In this document: positions 39,846-45,242 of the stretch, piece by piece
Numbering within the stretch: position 1 is the stretch's first letter
Layout of the letters: the number at the start of each line of letters is the position of its first letter
NCBI GenBank assembly: GCA_006218025.1
Contig: VBWA01000038.1
Span: forward strand, 1 to 45,242
Direction of reading: 5' to 3'
From: Rhodocyclaceae bacterium
GTDB lineage: Bacteria > Pseudomonadota > Gammaproteobacteria > Burkholderiales > Rhodocyclaceae
Length of the DNA stretch: 45,242 nucleotides
Translations under genes and position numbers: made by a program
The notes under the pieces: generated by a model
Told to the model about the DNA's origin: nothing
The model's input: only the letters and a program-made list of their open reading frames with translations
The model's database searches: none

Positions 39846-40970
39846 CTAATCTCCCGTCAGTGTTAGAACAGCTCTTCGTCGCTCATCGTTTCGAGGAATG
39901 CCTCGATACGGATACGGAAGGGGCCGATGGGGTTGGTGATGTCGAATTCGAGGAACAGCGTCGGGATGCCGTTCGCCCTCGTGCGGATCGCAGAACTTCT
40001 GCTGCAGGAAGACCGCGGCGCGCGCATTGAACTCCTTGGCCAGGCCGAGCACATGGTCGAAGCGCGTATGAACCGGATAGTCCTTGGTCGGACAGGCCGG
40101 GCGATCGCAATAGCGGTCCGCGATCGCCTTGATCACGTCGTCCTCGGGCTTCGACTCGTTCCAGAAGTAGCGGGTGCCGGAGCACTGATCGTCGATGACG
40201 ATGGTCGAGCCGACCGACTCGACCATGGCCATGAAGGCGAGGTCGTCGTTCTCCGAGCCGATGGTCATGAAGCGCACGCCTTCGGGACGGTTCAGATTGC
40301 GCGTAGGCAAGGCCGCCAGCACTTTTTTCAGCTGCTCGTTGTGCTCGCGCTTGTCGACGAACTGGGCGGTGATCGACGCGTAGAGCACTTCGACGCCCGT
40401 GACCTGAGGATTGGCGACCTTGCGGTATTCGAACAGTTCGCGCAACAGGCGACGGTTCTCGTCGACCACGGCGAGCGCTTCGCGCAGCATGTCGTCGGTC
40501 AGCGGCTTGCCGGTCAGCGCCTGCAGGAAGGTGCGGAAGGACTGGAGCTCCGCGTAGTGGGCCTTGCGTGCATGCGGCGACTGGACATCGTTCGGCATCG
40601 CCACGTAGTAATCCCATTCCACCGTAGGGACATTGCTGCGCCAGGAACTGAAGGTCTGCCGATACTGGATGCAGGATTGCGTCAGGGTAACGCCCTGACA
40701 GTAATCGTAGCGACCGAGCAGGCCCTGAGCCAGGGAATCGCGGCAGAAGGGACAGAACATGCCGAAGATGTGCGGCTCGGTGACGTTCTGCGGCTCGTGT
40801 GCGCCGAGTACGCGGACGGGGAGCATGCCACAGGCGATCAGCAGTTCCTCCGCGGTATAGGTACACATCGTCGCGACGACCTGACCACCGGTGCGCGCTT
40901 TCCAATCACGCGCGTAGTCGTGGCGCTTCTCATACCAGTCTTTGAACTGGTCGAACATACCATCAGCCAT
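39846..40970 (-). CDS. bzdN: Benzoyl-CoA reductase subunit BzdN (BcrC-like), 3' end frameshifted
   Basis: First gene of the operon; HgdB/BcrC-family catalytic subunit. Residues 1-331 match well: AEELLIACGMLPVRVLGAH, FCPFCRDSLAQGLLGRYDY, SCIQYRQTFSSWR and DDQCSGTRYFWNE. After KFCDPHE (39978) the frame shifts and 43 unrelated Arg/Pro-rich residues follow. Another frame continues the family sequence (GIPTLFLEFDITNPIGPFRI, then FLETMSDEELF) and stops at 39863. Family members have about a dozen more residues at the junction, so a deletion of roughly 32-35 nt is likely. ATG at 40968-40970 has GAGGAGG. If real, the subunit is probably impaired; an assembly error is equally possible. Confidence 0.85.
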   Translation of the reverse strand: MADGMFDQFKDWYEKRHDYARDWKARTGGQVVATMCTYTAEELLIACGMLPVRVLGAHEPQNVTEPHIFGMFCPFCRDSLAQGLLGRYDYCQGVTLTQSCIQYRQTFSSWRSNVPTVEWDYYVAMPNDVQSPHARKAHYAELQSFRTFLQALTGKPLTDDMLREALAVVDENRRLLRELFEYRKVANPQVTGVEVLYASITAQFVDKREHNEQLKKVLAALPTRNLNRPEGVRFMTIGSENDDLAFMAMVESVGSTIVIDDQCSGTRYFWNESKPEDDVIKAIADRYCDRPACPTKDYPVHTRFDHVLGLAKEFNARAAVFLQQKFCDPHEGERHPDAVPRIRHHQPHRPLPYPYRGIPRNDERRRAVLTLTGD

Positions 40971-41042
40971 TGCTGCCTCCTCGTTAGCTGTCCGTCGCAG
41001 CGCTGTGCTCCGGACGCGGTATTCGTTAGGTTAGTTGAACGT

Positions 41043-41143
41043 GGAACTATTGTTCCTTTGCTGAACCATACTGCACACTCTGAGCGGAGTATGGGATAAA
41101 AAAACGCCCTCGTCAATAGGGTCATGCATTATTTTTCATGACC
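41043..41143 (-). promoter_or_regulatory. bzdN promoter region with operator-like dyads
   Basis: On the minus strand TTGACG (41111-41116), a 17-nt spacer and CATACT (41088-41093) form a sigma-70 promoter with start near 41081 and a leader of about 110 nt. Three dyads surround it: GGAAC-N4-GTTCC (41043-41056), CCATACT-N15-AGTATGG (41066-41094, covering -10 and start) and GGTCATG-N10-CATGACC (41120-41143). TGCA tetramers, a feature of BzdR operators in Azoarcus, occur at 41072-41075 and 41125-41128. The middle dyad is the best candidate for repression by the adjacent regulator. Confidence 0.55.
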
Positions 41144-41233
41144 GCACCCGCCTCCTGTTTATAGCCTTTGGTCAATCAGTTACAAGATTTTAATACCCAT
41201 TTTTTGTTTAGGCTTAAAAAAATATTTCACTTC

Positions 41234-41257
41234 TTGATTCAGATCATGTACTATAGT
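41234..41257 (+). promoter_or_regulatory. FNR-like box and -10 element of the regulator/box operon
   Basis: TTGATTCAGATCAT (41234-41247) differs from the FNR/AcpR consensus TTGAT-N4-ATCAA at one position. TATAGT (41252-41257) is a good -10 for the plus strand without a matching -35. The box would then sit at about -23 of the regulator transcript, a repressing position; it is about 160 bp upstream of the bzdN start. Confidence 0.5.
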
Positions 41258-41299
41258 GCCTATTCGAGAGTCGTACTTCTTCCACACCCACGCCCAAGC

Positions 41300-42214
41300 A
41301 TGATGGAATCCTCAGCAAAAGCCGACCAGCCCGCTCCATTGCCCTTCATCGACGAAGCCGCCGATGCCGAGTTCATCCAGGAGCTCGGCCTCCGGGTTCG
41401 CGAAGCGCGTGCACGACGCGGCATGTCGCGCAAGAGCCTGGCGCTGAATTCCGATGTGTCGGAGCGCTACCTGGCGCAGGTGGAAAGCGGCGAGACCAAT
41501 CCTTCCATCATGGTGTTGCGCCACGTCGCCCATGCGCTGGGCGTTTCCCTGATCGAACTCCTGGAATCGCAGCACAGTTCTCCGGAGTACCGGTTGATCT
41601 CCCGCTTCCTCGAACAGCTCTCGCCCAACCGGCTCGAAGAAGCACTGCTGCGCCTGATGCGCGATTTCGGGAACGAGGACGCCACACGCCGGAAGCGCAT
41701 TGCCCTGGTCGGCCTGCGCGGCGCGGGCAAGTCGACCCTCGGCCGTGCGCTGGCCAGCGAACTGTCCCTGCCCTTCGTCGAACTCAACAGCGCCATCGAG
41801 GCCGAGGCCGGCATGAGCCTCAACGAGATATTCATGCTCTACGGCCAACCCGGCTTTCGCCGTCTTGAACGCCGCTGCCTGGAAGGTTTCATCGCGCAGC
41901 ACGAGAGCGCAGTCATTACCGTCGGCGGCGGCATTGTTTCCGAAGCGGAAACCTTCAATCTGCTGCTGATGAACTGCTTTACCGTCTGGGTGAAAGCGAC
42001 CCCGGAAGAACACATGTCGCGCGTTGTCGCCCAGGGAGACTTCCGTCCCATGGAAGGCAATGCCGAAGCCATGGAAGACATGCGCCGCATCCTCGTCGCG
42101 CGCGAGCCCCTCTACTCGAAGGCGGACTTCACACTCGATACCACCGGATGTCCGCCGGAAGAATGTCTCAAGAAACTGCGCCAAGCAGTCACCCTAACCC
42201 CAGAAACACCATAA
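41300..42214 (+). CDS. bzdR: BzdR/BoxR-type regulator: XRE HTH fused to shikimate-kinase-like domain
   Basis: A 304-residue regulator (303 if the second ATG is used). Residues about 25-90 are an XRE HTH (LRVREARARRGMSRKSLALN, YLAQVESGETNPSI, HALGVSLIELLE). After a linker, about 130-300 form a shikimate-kinase-like domain with Walker A LVGLRGAGKSTLGRALA, LPFVELNSAIEAEAGMSLNE, GFRRLERRCLE and VGGGIVSEAETF. BzdR represses the bzd promoter until benzoyl-CoA binds the kinase-like domain; BoxR is its paralogue for box. Only one such gene is seen, placed between both operons and 17 nt upstream of boxC, so it may serve both. No ribosome site is visible before the ATG. Confidence 0.92.
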   Translation: MMESSAKADQPAPLPFIDEAADAEFIQELGLRVREARARRGMSRKSLALNSDVSERYLAQVESGETNPSIMVLRHVAHALGVSLIELLESQHSSPEYRLISRFLEQLSPNRLEEALLRLMRDFGNEDATRRKRIALVGLRGAGKSTLGRALASELSLPFVELNSAIEAEAGMSLNEIFMLYGQPGFRRLERRCLEGFIAQHESAVITVGGGIVSEAETFNLLLMNCFTVWVKATPEEHMSRVVAQGDFRPMEGNAEAMEDMRRILVAREPLYSKADFTLDTTGCPPEECLKKLRQAVTLTPETP

Positions 42215-42231
42215 AACCAACGGAGAGTTCC

Positions 42232-43902
42232 ATGAACAGTCCCGATGCCCCCCGGCAGACGATCACCTATGACACCCATCCCGACCGATACAAGCACTGG
42301 CGCCTGAGCTGCGACGGCCCGGTCGCCACCCTCCATCTCGACATCAATGAGGATGGCGGCATCAAACCCGGCTACAAGCTGAAGCTGAATTCCTATGACC
42401 TGGGTGTCGACATCGAACTCTACGACGCGCTGCAGCGCATCCGCTTCGAGCACCCGGAAGTGCGCAGCGTCGTTGTCACCAGCGGAAAGGACCGCATCTT
42501 CTGCTCCGGCGCCAACATCTTCATGCTGGGCGTTTCGACCCATGCGTGGAAGGTGAATTTCTGCAAATTCACCAATGAGACGCGCAACGGCATCGAAGAT
42601 TCCAGCCGCCACTCGGGGCTCAAGTTCCTCGCTGCCTGCAATGGCACCACCGCCGGTGGCGGCTATGAACTGGCGCTCGCCTGCGACGAAATCATCCTGA
42701 TCGACGACCGCTCGTCCGCCGTAAGCCTGCCGGAGGTCCCGCTGCTCGGCGTGCTGCCCGGCACCGGCGGCCTCACCCGCGTCACCGACAAGCGCCACGT
42801 CAGGCGCGACCATGCCGACATGTTCTGCACGCTGACCGAAGGCGTGCGGGCGCAGCGCGCCAAGGAATGGCGGCTGATCGACGACTACGCCAAGCCGCAG
42901 GCTTTCGCCGAAAAGGTAAAGCAGCGCGCCATGGAACTCGCCGCGCAGAGCGATCGCCCGGCCGACGCCAAGGGTGTTGCCCTGCCGGCCGTCAAACGCA
43001 CCATCGATGACAGCGGCTACCACTACGAAACCGTCGATGTCGTCATCGACCGCAAGGCCCGCCGTGCCACGCTGACGATTGCCGCACCCGCAACCGCACC
43101 CGCCACCGGTATCGACGGCATCGTCGCCGCCGGCGCGTCGTGGTGGCCGCTACTGATGGCCCGCGAACTCGACGACGCGATCCTGATGCTGCGCACCAAC
43201 GACCTCGAAATCGGCACCTGGGTGTTGAAAACCCGTGGCGATGCACAACACGTGCTTGCCGCCGATGCAGCGCTGACACAGCACCAGAAGCACTGGTTCG
43301 TCCGCGAAACCATCGGCATGCTGCGCAGGACGCTGGCACGCCTCGATGTCACCTCGCGTACCCTGATCGCGCTGGTCGACCAGGGCAGCTGCTTTGCCGG
43401 CACCCTGGCGGAACTGCTGCTAGCAGCGGACCGCAGCTACATGCTGTCGCTGCCCAAGGACGAACAGGGCGAAGCCAGAGTCACGCTGTCCGAAATGAAT
43501 TTCGGCAGCTACCCGATGGTCAATGGGCAGTACCGCATCGGTGCGCGCTTCTACGGCGAGGAAGGCCCGATTGCGGCCGCCAGAGCCGCCACCGGCAAGC
43601 CCCTTGGCGCTGCCGCGGCGCTGGAACTGGGCCTCGTCACGGCCACGCCGGACGACCTCGACTGGGAAGACGAGATCCGCCTCGTCCTGGAAGAACGCGC
43701 CAGCCTCTCCCCTGACGCGCTGACGGCGATGGAGGCCAATCTCCGCTTCGGCCCCGGCGAAACCATGGAAACCCGCGTCTTCGGCCGCCTTTCAGCCTGG
43801 CAGAACTGGATTTTCATCCGTCCCAATGCGGTCGGCGAAGCCGGCGCACTGAAGGTCTTCGGCAGCGGCAACAAAGCCAAGTTCAACTGGGAACGCGTCT
43901 GA
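42232..43902 (+). CDS. boxC: Benzoyl-CoA-dihydrodiol lyase BoxC
   Basis: A 556-residue enzyme (family about 555) of the crotonase superfamily, cleaving the 2,3-epoxide of benzoyl-CoA hydrolytically in the aerobic box pathway. Signature segments: DINEDGGIKPGYKLKLNSYD, SGKDRIFCSGANIFMLG, CNGTTAGGGYELALACDE, EVPLLGVLPGTGGLTRVTDK and SEMNFGSYPMVNGQYR. ATG at 42232 has GGAGAG about 6 nt upstream; a longer upstream reading overlaps the regulator. It is co-directional with the regulator and boxB. Confidence 0.94.
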   Translation: MNSPDAPRQTITYDTHPDRYKHWRLSCDGPVATLHLDINEDGGIKPGYKLKLNSYDLGVDIELYDALQRIRFEHPEVRSVVVTSGKDRIFCSGANIFMLGVSTHAWKVNFCKFTNETRNGIEDSSRHSGLKFLAACNGTTAGGGYELALACDEIILIDDRSSAVSLPEVPLLGVLPGTGGLTRVTDKRHVRRDHADMFCTLTEGVRAQRAKEWRLIDDYAKPQAFAEKVKQRAMELAAQSDRPADAKGVALPAVKRTIDDSGYHYETVDVVIDRKARRATLTIAAPATAPATGIDGIVAAGASWWPLLMARELDDAILMLRTNDLEIGTWVLKTRGDAQHVLAADAALTQHQKHWFVRETIGMLRRTLARLDVTSRTLIALVDQGSCFAGTLAELLLAADRSYMLSLPKDEQGEARVTLSEMNFGSYPMVNGQYRIGARFYGEEGPIAAARAATGKPLGAAAALELGLVTATPDDLDWEDEIRLVLEERASLSPDALTAMEANLRFGPGETMETRVFGRLSAWQNWIFIRPNAVGEAGALKVFGSGNKAKFNWERV

Positions 43903-43947
43903 CGTTTCCCGATAAAAAAGCACCCCGACCCCAATCAGGAGAATGCC

Positions 43948-45242
<1,295 letters not shown>

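Overview
The window is GC-rich DNA from what looks like a facultatively anaerobic, aromatic-degrading betaproteobacterium of the Rhodocyclales (Azoarcus/Aromatoleum/Thauera type). The evidence is an Azoarcus-type ATP-dependent benzoyl-CoA reductase operon (bzdNOPQM..V W X Y..A order), a BzdR/BoxR-type regulator with an HTH fused to a shikimate-kinase-like domain, and the start of an aerobic box (benzoyl-CoA epoxidation) operon. The taxon is inferred from gene content only.

Layout. 1-2890: a secreted protein and an outer-membrane barrel protein (minus strand), a 0.4-kb gap, and a DUF2889 protein. 2952-7225 (minus): a tightly overlapping maturation operon: XdhC N-half, XdhC C-half, MPT-binding/MobA-like fusion, SufS-type cysteine desulfurase, SufU-type zinc protein. 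7498-8868 (plus): TrpB2-type tryptophan synthase beta chain with a strong terminator. 8981-17062 (minus): a CoA-thioester pathway for ortho-substituted benzoates (2-aminobenzoate and/or salicylate). It has a DhbE-like acyl-adenylate ligase, a salicylyl-CoA hydroxylase-like flavin monooxygenase, an OYE/Fe-S/FAD reductase, a 2-aminobenzoate-CoA-ligase-like enzyme, a RidA-like protein, two paralogous unknown proteins and a small zinc-ribbon protein. A divergent NahR-like LysR regulator follows (17193-18095, plus), then a HigBA-like toxin-antitoxin pair. 18956-24648 (minus): an alpha/beta hydrolase and a complete branched-chain-type ABC importer (livF, G, M, H, K), probably for aromatic acids.

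24809-40970 (minus) is the anaerobic benzoyl-CoA operon. Read from its promoter: bzdN, O, P, Q (reductase), bzdM (ferredoxin), a small conserved protein, a GNAT, a PHP-family protein, bzdV (large electron-transfer flavoprotein), then the diene hydratase, alcohol dehydrogenase, ring hydrolase, an SDR, glutaryl-CoA dehydrogenase and benzoate-CoA ligase. The regulator gene (41300-42214, plus) lies between this operon and boxC-boxB (plus, boxB cut by the window end). One regulator therefore sits between the anaerobic and aerobic routes for the same intermediate.

Notable points: gcdH and bzdN both carry C-terminal frameshifts that look like small internal deletions. The operon junctions carry several families of dispersed repeats, one of which reads into livF. 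Three bzd proteins share a C-terminal acidic-Leu-Phe tail. The reductase in the aminobenzoate/salicylate cluster lacks one canonical Fe-S cysteine. No rRNA, tRNA, CRISPR array or insertion sequence was seen.
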